From Rhodoplanes serenus (GTDB taxonomy: Bacteria > Pseudomonadota > Alphaproteobacteria > Rhizobiales > Xanthobacteraceae), in contig CAMDFO010000042.1 of NCBI GenBank assembly GCA_945897515.1, positions 1 to 36,432 on the forward strand: a stretch of 36,432 bases of DNA, written 5' to 3'. The position numbers and the translations under genes are program-made. The stretch's first letter is position 1, and each line of letters begins with the position of its first letter. Of the stretch, positions 29,691-36,432 are shown piece after piece. The notes beneath the pieces were generated by a model that did no database searches, was not told the DNA's origin, and was given only the letters and a program-made list of their open reading frames with translations.

Positions 29691-30677
29691 ATGATCCGGT
29701 TTGGCGTTCTTTTGGCGTCGCTACTCTGTATCGTCCTGAGCAGCCCGGCGCAGGCGCAGGACAAATTCCCATCGAAGCCCATCAAGATATTGCTGCCTTA
29801 TGGGGCCGGCAGCGCCACCGACATCATCACCCGCATCATGTGCGAGCAGCTTCGGCAGATTCTTGGCCAGTCCTGCGTGGTCGAGAACAAGCCGGGCGCC
29901 TTCGGCATCATTGCGATTGAGGAAATGGCGCGCGCGCGGCCGGACGGCTACACGCTCCAGGTCGGTAACGTCTCGACCAATGCGATCACCCCGGTCCTGT
30001 TCAAGGACAAGTTCAATATCAGCTACGAGCGCGACGTGGTGCCAATCGCGCGGCTTGCCGACCTTCCGACGCTCCTGATGGCGACCACCAGGAATTTTCC
30101 GCCAGCTACGCTGGCGGAATTCATCGCTTACGCGAAGCAACGTCCCGGCAAGCTGAAGTACGCAAGTCCGGGCGCCGGCAGCTTTCCGCATTACGACATG
30201 GAAATCCTGTCGCAGCGCGCCGGAATCGAGATGGTGCCGATCCATATCAAGGCCGGTCCGCCCGGCTTCATCAACGACATGGGTCTGGGCGACATCCAGG
30301 TCGCGTACATGAACGTCGCGACCTCGGCGCCGCAGATCAGGGCGGGCGTGCTCAAGCCGCTGGTCACCACCACCGATGCGCGGCTGGCCGATTATCCGAA
30401 CGTTCCGACCATGGCGGAGGCGGGCTATCCCGGCGTCGGCACCACGTTGTGGGCCGGCCTGTTCGCACCGGCCGCGACGCCGCCGGCGGTGCTGGAGACG
30501 TTGCACAAGGCCGTGGTGCAGGCCCTGAATTCGCAGCAGGTGCGTGACGCCTACGCCAAGCAGAATGTCCGCGCCGGCGCGAGCAAGTCGCTCGACGAGG
30601 CGAAGACCTGGCTGAAGGGCGAGATCGCCAATTGGCAGAAGATCACCAAAGAGATCAAGATCGATCTTTCGGAATGA
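29691..30677 (+). CDS. TctC/Bug-family periplasmic solute-binding protein (tandem copy 2)
   Basis: A 328-aa paralogue of the preceding gene, equal in length and alignable throughout (EEMARARPDGYTL, GNVSTNAITP, SFPHYDME, AEAGYPGVGT). Signal peptide ends PAQAQ (about residue 23). Differences point to a changed pocket: the ligand loop reads PYGAGSATD (36-44) instead of PYAPGGATD. The mature protein also has exactly two cysteines, C51 and C62, absent from the copy upstream, which could form a disulfide in the periplasm. GGGGAGG gives an excellent ribosome binding site. A 10-bp perfect hairpin-forming sequence lies within the gene at 30097-30119. Probably transcribed with the upstream genes. Confidence 0.92.
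   Translation: MIRFGVLLASLLCIVLSSPAQAQDKFPSKPIKILLPYGAGSATDIITRIMCEQLRQILGQSCVVENKPGAFGIIAIEEMARARPDGYTLQVGNVSTNAITPVLFKDKFNISYERDVVPIARLADLPTLLMATTRNFPPATLAEFIAYAKQRPGKLKYASPGAGSFPHYDMEILSQRAGIEMVPIHIKAGPPGFINDMGLGDIQVAYMNVATSAPQIRAGVLKPLVTTTDARLADYPNVPTMAEAGYPGVGTTLWAGLFAPAATPPAVLETLHKAVVQALNSQQVRDAYAKQNVRAGASKSLDEAKTWLKGEIANWQKITKEIKIDLSE
30097..30119 (+). other. Perfect 10-bp inverted repeat inside tandem Bug copy 2
   Basis: TTCCGCCAGC, loop TAC, GCTGGCGGAA. It lies within the coding sequence, in a stretch encoding FPPATLAEF that is not well conserved with the upstream paralogue. With the flanking GAATT/AATTC bases the stem could extend with a bulge. Possibly coincidental; noted because its paralogue lacks it. 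Confidence 0.35.
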
Positions 30678-30686
30678 AACGGTCTC

Positions 30687-30802
30687 GTCATGCCCGGCCA
30701 CAGCCGTCCGTAGGACGGCGTCGCTTCGCTCGTCTATGTGCCGGGCATCCACGTCTTAGCAACCAGGAAGACGTGGATGGCCGGATCAAGCCCGGCCATG
30801 AC
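30687..30802. repeat. Type B intergenic palindromic repeat with an inserted hairpin
   Basis: Begins GTCATGCCCGGCC and ends CGGATCAAGCCCGGCCATGAC. The central pair ATCCACGTCTT / AAGACGTGGAT is the same as in 13862-13948. The left arm carries an extra roughly 30-base segment (CAGCCGTCCGTAGGACGGCG and following) not present in the other copies, so this copy is longer. It lies between the Bug gene and the esterase gene in the plus-strand run. Confidence 0.78.
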
Positions 30803-30844
30803 GGACGAAAGAACGTCACGCGCTGCGACAAGTGAGGGTTCGTT

Positions 30845-32533
30845 GTGAACGTCGAAGTGAAGCCTGCCGACACCGCCTACAAGCTCCTGATCGAGAAAGA
30901 CGTCGACGTCCCGATGCGCGACGGCGCGCGACTCAAGGCCGACGTGTTCCGGCCTGACGACGGCGGCAAGTTTCCCGCGATCATCAATCTCGGGCCGTAC
31001 CAGAAAGACAAGCTCTGGGTGCCGCCGCCTGAACTGGGCGAAAAGGCGACGCCGTCAATGAACTGGGAAACCGTCACCCCGGAATGGTGGGTGCCGAAAG
31101 GCTACGTCGCCATTCGCGTCGATGGCCGCGGCAGCGGCAAGTCGCCCGGTCAGTGCGAGCCGTGGTCGCTCGCGGAGGCGGTGGATTTCTACGACGCCAT
31201 CGAATGGGCCGCCGCGCAGCCGTGGTGCAACGGAAACGTTGGGCTTTCGGGCATCTCCTATTTCGCGATCAACCAGTGGTTCGTCGCCAACCTCCAGCCG
31301 CCCTCGCTCAAGGCGATCATGCCGTGGGAAGGCTTCGCGGACATCTACCGCGATGCGCTGTTTCATGGCGGCTTGCTGAGCGTGTTCATGACCAATTGGT
31401 TCACGGCGCATTTCCTGCATCACATGCTTGGACGCGCCTCGCAGAGCGTGCCGAACGCCTGGCAGGTCAACACGATGCATCATTGGGTGGGCAACAATCT
31501 CGACACCGGCGCGCTCCGTGGCGCTCAGCCGCAGTGGGACAGGATCACCCAGCCGATGTACTCGGTCGGAAACTGGACCGGCTTCGGCCTGCATCTGCGC
31601 GGCAACACCGAAGGTTTCATGCGTGCTGCCTCGAAGCACAAGAAGCTTCGCATCCACAACGGCTCGCACGTGCATCCGTATTACACCGACGAAGGCAAGC
31701 GCGATCAGCTCCGTTTCTTCGACCACTGGCTCAAGGGCATCGACAGCGGCATCATGGATGAGCCGCCAGTGAAGCTGGCGATCCGCAAGGGCAAGGACGA
31801 GATCGAGTGGCGGCACGAGCAGGAATGGCCGCTCGCGCGCACGCAATGGACCAAGTTCTATTTCGATCTGTCGGCGGCGGCGGACGGCAGGGAGCCGCGT
31901 GTCGGCGCTCTTGCTTCCGGGAAGCCGGCGCAATCGGCCTCGTGCACCTATCCCGCGACCGGCATGGGCTCGATGGGTTCGACCTCGGCGGCGTCGTCGC
32001 AAGTCATGGGCGGCGGCATCAAGCCCGGCATGGGCGTCGTGCTCCGAACGCCGCCGCTCGATGCCGACATCGAAGTCACCGGACCGCTGGCCGCGAGCTT
32101 CTGGGTATCGAGTGCGACCGAGGACATGGACCTGTTCCTCACGCTCCGCAACTTCGATGCCGACGGCAACGAGGTGCTGGAGACCGGGCAGCAAGGCACC
32201 CCTGTTCCTGTTGCAAAAGGCTGGCTGCGGGTCTCGCATCGCGAGCTCGATCCGGAGCTGACGCTGCCGTACCGGCCGTATCACAAACACACCCGGCGGC
32301 TTTATCTAAAGCCCGGCGAGATCGTGAAGGTCGATGTCGAGATCTGGCCGACCTCGATGGTGTTCAAGAAAGGACACCGCATCCAGCTCGACGTGCAGCC
32401 GCGCGATGGCGTCGGCAGCCAGTCGTACATGCACTATCACGCCGACTACAACACCGGCACCAACACGGTGTACGCTGGCGGGGAACATGAGTCGTATCTG
32501 CTGCTCCCGGTGATTCCGAAGAAGGCACGATGA
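30845..32533 (+). CDS. CocE/NonD-family serine hydrolase
   Basis: A 562-aa hydrolase of the cocaine esterase / X-Pro dipeptidyl peptidase family. The N-terminal alpha/beta domain has VPMRDGARLKADVFRP (22-37), RVDGRGSGKSPG (91-102) and the nucleophile elbow GISYFAINQW with Ser138. An acid/His pair is likely in the IHNGSHVHPYY region. From about residue 330 on, a jelly-roll domain follows, as in the family. Such enzymes cleave esters or amides. GTG start with GAGGG six bases upstream. No signal peptide, so cytoplasmic. It sits between the tandem Bug genes and TctB-TctA, with repeats on both sides; it may release a carboxylate from an imported ester or amide (inference). Confidence 0.88.
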   Translation: MNVEVKPADTAYKLLIEKDVDVPMRDGARLKADVFRPDDGGKFPAIINLGPYQKDKLWVPPPELGEKATPSMNWETVTPEWWVPKGYVAIRVDGRGSGKSPGQCEPWSLAEAVDFYDAIEWAAAQPWCNGNVGLSGISYFAINQWFVANLQPPSLKAIMPWEGFADIYRDALFHGGLLSVFMTNWFTAHFLHHMLGRASQSVPNAWQVNTMHHWVGNNLDTGALRGAQPQWDRITQPMYSVGNWTGFGLHLRGNTEGFMRAASKHKKLRIHNGSHVHPYYTDEGKRDQLRFFDHWLKGIDSGIMDEPPVKLAIRKGKDEIEWRHEQEWPLARTQWTKFYFDLSAAADGREPRVGALASGKPAQSASCTYPATGMGSMGSTSAASSQVMGGGIKPGMGVVLRTPPLDADIEVTGPLAASFWVSSATEDMDLFLTLRNFDADGNEVLETGQQGTPVPVAKGWLRVSHRELDPELTLPYRPYHKHTRRLYLKPGEIVKVDVEIWPTSMVFKKGHRIQLDVQPRDGVGSQSYMHYHADYNTGTNTVYAGGEHESYLLLPVIPKKAR

Positions 32534-32561
32534 CGCGCGTGGGGCCGCTCCATTCTCCGCT

Positions 32562-32652
32562 GTCATCATCCGCGAAGGCGGATGATCCCGTGCTGCATGA
32601 TGGATACGGCGGAGAGGCCGGGACCGAATGCCCCGCCGCCGCGGGGCATGAC
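32562..32652. repeat. Type C intergenic palindromic repeat
   Basis: Starts GTCATCATCCGCGAAGGCGG, ends GCGGGGCATGAC. Two hairpins are visible: ATCATCCGCGAAGGCGGATGAT and ATGCCCCGCCGCCGCGGGGCAT. Same layout as 1796-1866 with different stem sequences in the left hairpin. It lies 27 bases before the TctB start and could affect TctB-TctA expression relative to upstream genes. Confidence 0.7.
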
Positions 32653-32678
32653 ACCGCTTTGGGTGGCCGAGGATGGGC

Positions 32679-33170
32679 ATGAGCTCCACCGGCCTGCCGT
32701 CTCAGCGATCTTCCGCGCTCAGCCTGCTCCGTCGCAAGAACGTGCTCGCCGGACTCCTGTTCATCGTCGTCGCGGCGATCGGGCTTTGGGCGTCGCGCGA
32801 TTATCCGATCGGCACCGCCACACGGATGGGCACGGGATACGTGCCGCGGCTGCTGTGCTGGATCCTGCTCGCCCTTGGCGTCTTGGTGTTCCTCCAGGGC
32901 CTGGTCCGGAACGCGGTCACGCTCGAACCGAGCCCGCCGATCCGGCGTGCCATCATCCTGGTGCCGGCGTCGCTGCTGGCGTTCGCCCTCGCCATCGGCC
33001 CGCTCGGCGTCGTCGTCGCCATCGTGCTGCTGGTTGTGGTCGGCGCTTTCGCTGGCAAGGACAGCCGGCCGGTCGAAGTGGTGGCCGCGGCCGTGGTGCT
33101 GATCGTGCTGACGCTGGTGATCTTCGTGTGGGGCATCGGTCTGCCGATCCCGGTCTGGCCGGATCCATAA
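32679..33170 (+). CDS. tctB: Tripartite tricarboxylate transporter small membrane subunit TctB
   Basis: A 163-aa membrane protein with about four transmembrane helices (roughly residues 22-38, 55-77, 90-120 and 135-155) and a GTGYVPRLLCWILLALG segment after the first helix, which is the usual TctB hallmark. TctB pairs with TctA in the inner membrane to form the permease that TctC/Bug proteins feed. ATG at 32679 is preferred over 32673 because GAGG then lies six bases upstream. Its stop is followed after one base by the TctA start, so the pair is translationally coupled. It is the only TctB in the window. Confidence 0.9.
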   Translation: MSSTGLPSQRSSALSLLRRKNVLAGLLFIVVAAIGLWASRDYPIGTATRMGTGYVPRLLCWILLALGVLVFLQGLVRNAVTLEPSPPIRRAIILVPASLLAFALAIGPLGVVVAIVLLVVVGAFAGKDSRPVEVVAAAVVLIVLTLVIFVWGIGLPIPVWPDP

Positions 33171-33171
33171 G

Positions 33172-34680
33172 ATGGGCGACTTCGTCGGCAACATCATGCT
33201 CGGTTTCGGCGTCGCGCTGACGCCGATCAATCTCGGGTTCGCCTTTGTCGGCTGTCTGGTCGGCACGCTGGTCGGCGTGCTGCCGGGCATCGGCCCGGTC
33301 GCCACGGTGGCGATGCTGCTGCCGCTGACGTTCTATCTGGAGCCGCTGTCCGGCCTGATCATGCTCGCCGGCATCTTCTACGGCGCGCAATATGGCGGCT
33401 CGACCACCGCGATCCTGGTCAACATGCCGGGCGAGACCTCGTCGGTGGTGACCTGCATCGACGGCCACCAGATGGCGCGCAACGGCCGCGCCGGGGCTGC
33501 GCTCACGGTCGCGGCGCTCGGCTCGTTCTTCGCCGGCACCGTGGCGACCTTGCTGATCGCGCTGTTCTCGCCGCCGCTCGCCAGGATCGGACAGTCGTTC
33601 GGCGCGCCGGAGTATTTCTCGCTGATGGTGCTGGGCCTGATCGCGGCCGTTGTGCTGGCGCACGGCTCCATCACCAAGGCGGTCGCGATGGTGCTGCTCG
33701 GCCTGCTGCTGGGCCTGGTCGGCACCGACGGCCAGACCGGCGGCGCGCGCTTCACCTTCGGCGCCATCATCCTGTCGGACGGCATCGGATTCGTGCCGCT
33801 GGCGATCGGCGTGTTCGGCCTGGGCGAGGTGATCGCCAACCTGATTTCGCCGCAGCACCGGCGCGACCTGCTGACCAGCAAGGTCTCCAACATGTGGCTG
33901 ACGCGCGACGAGTTTCGCCAGTCGTGGCCGGCCGTCTTGCGGGGCACCGCCATCGGCTCGGTGCTCGGCGTGTTGCCCGGCGGCGGCGCGACGCTGAGCG
34001 CGTTTGCCGGCTACGTGCTGGAGAAAAAGGTGGCGCGCGATCCCTCGCGCTTCGGCAAGGGCGCGATTGAGGGCGTCGCGGGGCCGGAATCCGCCAACAA
34101 CGCCGGCGCGCAGACCTCCTTCATTCCGATGCTGACGCTGGGCATCCCCGGCAACGCCGTGATGGCGCTGATGATCGGCGCGCTGACCATCCACGGGATC
34201 CAGCCGGGCCCGCAGGTGATGACGGAACGCCCGACATTGTTCTGGGGCATGGTCGCCAGCATGTGGATCGGCAATCTGATGCTGGTGGTGATCAATCTGC
34301 CGCTGATCGGCATGTGGGTGCAGTTGCTCAAGGTGCCGTACCGGATGCTCTATCTCGCGATCCTGCTGTTCTGTGCGATCGGCGTCTACACGCTCAACAA
34401 CAATGCGTTCGAGGTGATCCTGACGGCGGTGTTCGGCGTGCTCGGCTACGTGCTGATCCGGCTGGAGTGCGAGCCCGCGCCGATGCTGCTCGGGTTCATT
34501 CTGGGTCCGCTGATGGAGGAGAACTTGCGGCGCGCCATGCGGATTTCAAGCGGCGATCCGATGATCTTCGTCGAGCGGCCGATCAGTCTCGGCCTGCTGA
34601 TCGCAGCCGGGCTGCTGCTGCTGGTCGTCGCGCTGCCGGCGATCCGCGGCAAGCGCGAAGAGGTGTTCAAGGAGGGGTGA
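33172..34680 (+). CDS. tctA: Tripartite tricarboxylate transporter large permease TctA
   Basis: A 502-aa inner-membrane permease with about eleven or twelve hydrophobic helices, catalysing cation-driven uptake of carboxylates. Signature stretches are present: GVLPGIGPVATVAMLLPLTF (about 35-54), LVNMPGETSSVVTCIDG (about 82-98), LPGGGATLSAFAGY in the middle, GAIEGVAGPESANNA, and LGIPGNAVMALMIGAL. All are intact, so it should be functional. It overlaps in function with, but shows no sequence difference explaining, use of multiple Bug partners. It is one base from TctB. It is followed after about 100 bases by the unrelated LplT-PlsC gene. Confidence 0.95.
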   Translation: MGDFVGNIMLGFGVALTPINLGFAFVGCLVGTLVGVLPGIGPVATVAMLLPLTFYLEPLSGLIMLAGIFYGAQYGGSTTAILVNMPGETSSVVTCIDGHQMARNGRAGAALTVAALGSFFAGTVATLLIALFSPPLARIGQSFGAPEYFSLMVLGLIAAVVLAHGSITKAVAMVLLGLLLGLVGTDGQTGGARFTFGAIILSDGIGFVPLAIGVFGLGEVIANLISPQHRRDLLTSKVSNMWLTRDEFRQSWPAVLRGTAIGSVLGVLPGGGATLSAFAGYVLEKKVARDPSRFGKGAIEGVAGPESANNAGAQTSFIPMLTLGIPGNAVMALMIGALTIHGIQPGPQVMTERPTLFWGMVASMWIGNLMLVVINLPLIGMWVQLLKVPYRMLYLAILLFCAIGVYTLNNNAFEVILTAVFGVLGYVLIRLECEPAPMLLGFILGPLMEENLRRAMRISSGDPMIFVERPISLGLLIAAGLLLLVVALPAIRGKREEVFKEG

Positions 34681-34783
34681 TCCTCCATGGCCGCCTGCCC
34701 ATTTTGTTAAGAACGATGCTATATCGGACCCGCTTCTGATGCGAGACTGATGTCCGCCGCAATTGTTGCATAGGCGTCCTGGC

Positions 34784-36432
34784 ATGGCCGAAACAAAATC
34801 CCTTTTGCTGTCCCGCCGCTTCGCGCCGCTTTTCTGGTGCCAGTTCTTCTCGGCGTTCAGCGACAATTTCCTCAAGAACGCCCTGGTGTTCCTGATCCTG
34901 TTCCAGATCGGCGGCGGCGCTGCGGATGTGCTGATCACGCTCGCGGCCGCAACGTTCATCGCGCCGTACTTTTTCCTGTCCGCGCTCGGCGGCGAGGTCG
35001 CCGACCGCTTCGACAAGGCGATGGTCGCGCAACGCCTGAAGTTCGTCGAGATCGGCATCGCGCTGGTCGCCATCGCCGGCTTCTGGCTGCATTCGGTGCC
35101 GCTGCTGTTCGTGGCGCTGTTCCTGTTCGGCGTCATCGGTTCGCTGTTCGGCCCGATCAAGTACGGCATCCTGCCCGACCATCTGAAGCGCTCGGAACTG
35201 CCGGCCGCCAACGCGCTGGTCGAAGGCGCGACCTTCATGGCGATCCTGCTCGGCACCATCGTCGGCGGGCTGGCGGCCAAAGGGGGAGGCGATCCGGCGT
35301 CGTTCGCCTTCCTGATGCTGATCTGCGCGCTGCTGTGCTGGGGATCGAGCCTGTTCATCCCCCGCACCGGGTCGGGCGATCCCGATCTGAAGATTTCGCC
35401 CAACATCGTGGCGTCCACGGTGAGCCTGCTCAAGCATCTGCGCAGCGACAAGCGGCTGTGGTGGGGCGCGCTGGTGACGAGCTGGTTCTGGCTGATCGGC
35501 GCGGTGGTGCTCTCGCTGCTGCCGCCGCTGGTGAAGAACATCGTCGGCGGCACCGAAGAGGTCGTCACCGCCTATCTGGCGGTGTTCTCGGTCGCGGTTG
35601 CGATCGGCTCGGGACTGGCGGCGTGGCTGGCGAGCGGCCGCATCGTGCTGCTGCCGACACTGGTCGGCGCGGTGCTGCTCGGTGCGTTCGCGCTCGATCT
35701 CGGCTTCGCGACCTATGGCGCGCCACTTGCGATCGCGCCGGCGGGGGTGAACGACGTGTTCTCAAGCGCCCTCGGCTGGCGGGTGATGATCGATCTCGCG
35801 GGCCTGGCGATTGCCGGCGGTCTCTACATCGTTCCGACCTTCGCGGCGGTCCAGGCTTGGGCTGGCGCCGACCGCCGGGCGCGCGTCATTGCTTCGGTCA
35901 ACGTGCTCAACGCGGCCTTCATGGTGGGTGGCACCATCGTGATCGCGGTGCTGCAGGCGCTCGGCTTCGGCACGCCGGCGCTGTTCATGCTGATCGGGCT
36001 CGCGACCTTCGCCATTGCCATCGCCATCGCCAGGACCATGCCGGCGAACGCGCTGATGGATTTCCTGTCGATCGTCTATCGCGCGTTCTATCGCGTCGAA
36101 CTGAGGGGCGTGGAGAACCTCCAGAACGCCGGCGTCAATCCGATCATCGCGCTCAACCACGTGAGCTTTCTCGATGCCGGGCTGGCGCTGTCGCTGCTCG
36201 GCAAGGAGCCGGTGTTCGCCATCGACAGCGCGATGGCGCAGAACTGGTGGGTCAAGCCGTTCCTGCGCTTCACACGCGCCATACCGCTCGACCCGACCAA
36301 GCCGATGGCGACCCGCACGCTCATTCACGCGGTGCGTGAGGGCAATCCGCTGGTGATCTTTCCGGAAGGCCGCATCACCGTCACCGGCAGCCTGATGAAG
36401 ATCTACGACGGCGCCGGCCTGATCGCCGACAA
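34784..36432 (+). CDS. aas: LplT-PlsC (Aas-type) lysophospholipid transporter/acyltransferase, 3' end cut
   Basis: The frame stays open from the ATG at 34784 to the window end (549 codons seen). Residues about 1-420 form a 12-helix MFS transporter of the LplT type (FFSAFSDNFLKNALVF at about 22-37; GSLFGPIKYGILPDH). From about residue 440 a PlsC acyltransferase domain begins, with the HX4D motif in NHVSFLD and FPEGRI. In many alphaproteobacteria the fusion continues with an AMP-binding acyl-ACP synthetase domain, which would lie beyond the window. It flips and re-acylates lysophospholipids in the inner membrane. Likely a core-genome gene, marking the edge of the catabolic region. No ribosome binding site of note. 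Confidence 0.88.
   Translation, partial: MAETKSLLLSRRFAPLFWCQFFSAFSDNFLKNALVFLILFQIGGGAADVLITLAAATFIAPYFFLSALGGEVADRFDKAMVAQRLKFVEIGIALVAIAGFWLHSVPLLFVALFLFGVIGSLFGPIKYGILPDHLKRSELPAANALVEGATFMAILLGTIVGGLAAKGGGDPASFAFLMLICALLCWGSSLFIPRTGSGDPDLKISPNIVASTVSLLKHLRSDKRLWWGALVTSWFWLIGAVVLSLLPPLVKNIVGGTEEVVTAYLAVFSVAVAIGSGLAAWLASGRIVLLPTLVGAVLLGAFALDLGFATYGAPLAIAPAGVNDVFSSALGWRVMIDLAGLAIAGGLYIVPTFAAVQAWAGADRRARVIASVNVLNAAFMVGGTIVIAVLQALGFGTPALFMLIGLATFAIAIAIARTMPANALMDFLSIVYRAFYRVELRGVENLQNAGVNPIIALNHVSFLDAGLALSLLGKEPVFAIDSAMAQNWWVKPFLRFTRAIPLDPTKPMATRTLIHAVREGNPLVIFPEGRITVTGSLMKIYDGAGLIAD

Noticed and set aside
34784..36339. A long Arg/Ala-rich open frame on the plus strand from 34837, and long minus-strand frames in the same stretch.
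   Set aside because: They are shadows of the LplT-PlsC gene, whose frame is open to the window end and shows MFS helices, HX4D and FPEG motifs.
1..36432. CRISPR array, integrase, transposase, phage genes or a tRNA-flanked island.
   Set aside because: The only repeats are the intergenic palindromes and one pair of 19-base direct repeats; no mobility gene or tRNA is seen, so there is no direct sign of a mobile island.

Overview
The window is about 36.4 kb of high-GC DNA from an alphaproteobacterium, most likely of the Bradyrhizobium/Rhodopseudomonas/Pseudolabrys type (Hyphomicrobiales). This rests on the GC-rich codon use, on the abundance of TctC/Bug-type periplasmic binding proteins, and on intergenic palindromic repeats of a kind I associate with that order (they read through as peptides such as 'MAGLDPAIH'). 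The placement is inference, since no rRNA or other marker gene is present. I called 36 protein genes, the last cut by the window end. I found no tRNA, rRNA, CRISPR array, insertion sequence or phage gene.

Layout. 0-9.8 kb: a TctC/Bug protein divergent from two small cupins and a 3-hydroxyisobutyrate-dehydrogenase-like enzyme; then a PdxA-like dehydrogenase and a zinc alcohol dehydrogenase; a 100-aa Cys-containing protein with a second Bug protein; a cyclic-nucleotide-domain/thioredoxin-reductase-like fusion; and a protein of the 4,5-dihydroxyphthalate decarboxylase/NMT1-like fold. 9.9-13.9 kb: a tightly coupled minus-strand operon of a PanB-like enzyme, two alpha/beta hydrolases (one with a Cys, one with an Asp nucleophile) and a small DUF7662-like protein, followed by a Bug protein. 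13.9-18.8 kb: a Rieske oxygenase system (oxygenase, ferredoxin, ferredoxin reductase, a 168-aa unknown protein) with its own Bug protein. 18.8-22.7 kb: a HupE/UreJ-like metal permease overlapping tail-to-tail an orphan EutA-like reactivase, then a Bug protein and a glutathione-S-transferase-like protein. 22.9-26.8 kb: a metal-dependent amidohydrolase/decarboxylase, a coupled pair of bicupins and a small secreted protein. 27.1-34.7 kb: a plus-strand run of Bug, cupin, Bug, Bug, CocE-like esterase, TctB and TctA. 34.8 kb to the end: an LplT-PlsC (Aas-type) lysophospholipid protein, probably core genome.

How it may work together (inference). The region looks like a catabolic neighbourhood for organic acids, probably including aromatic carboxylates. 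Eight TctC/Bug receptors surround a single TctA-TctB membrane pair. The enzymes (Rieske oxygenase, decarboxylase-like amidohydrolase, cupins, hydrolases, dehydrogenases, GST) are those expected for oxygenation, ring cleavage and side-chain processing. I saw no recognisable transcriptional regulator, and no complete named pathway can be assembled from the window alone.

The most unusual points are the 8:1 receptor to permease ratio, the coupled PanB-like/Cys-hydrolase/Asp-hydrolase operon in which two enzymes have lost textbook catalytic residues, the EutA-like reactivase without an ethanolamine ammonia-lyase nearby, and a very stable UUCG-capped hairpin between two tandem Bug genes.
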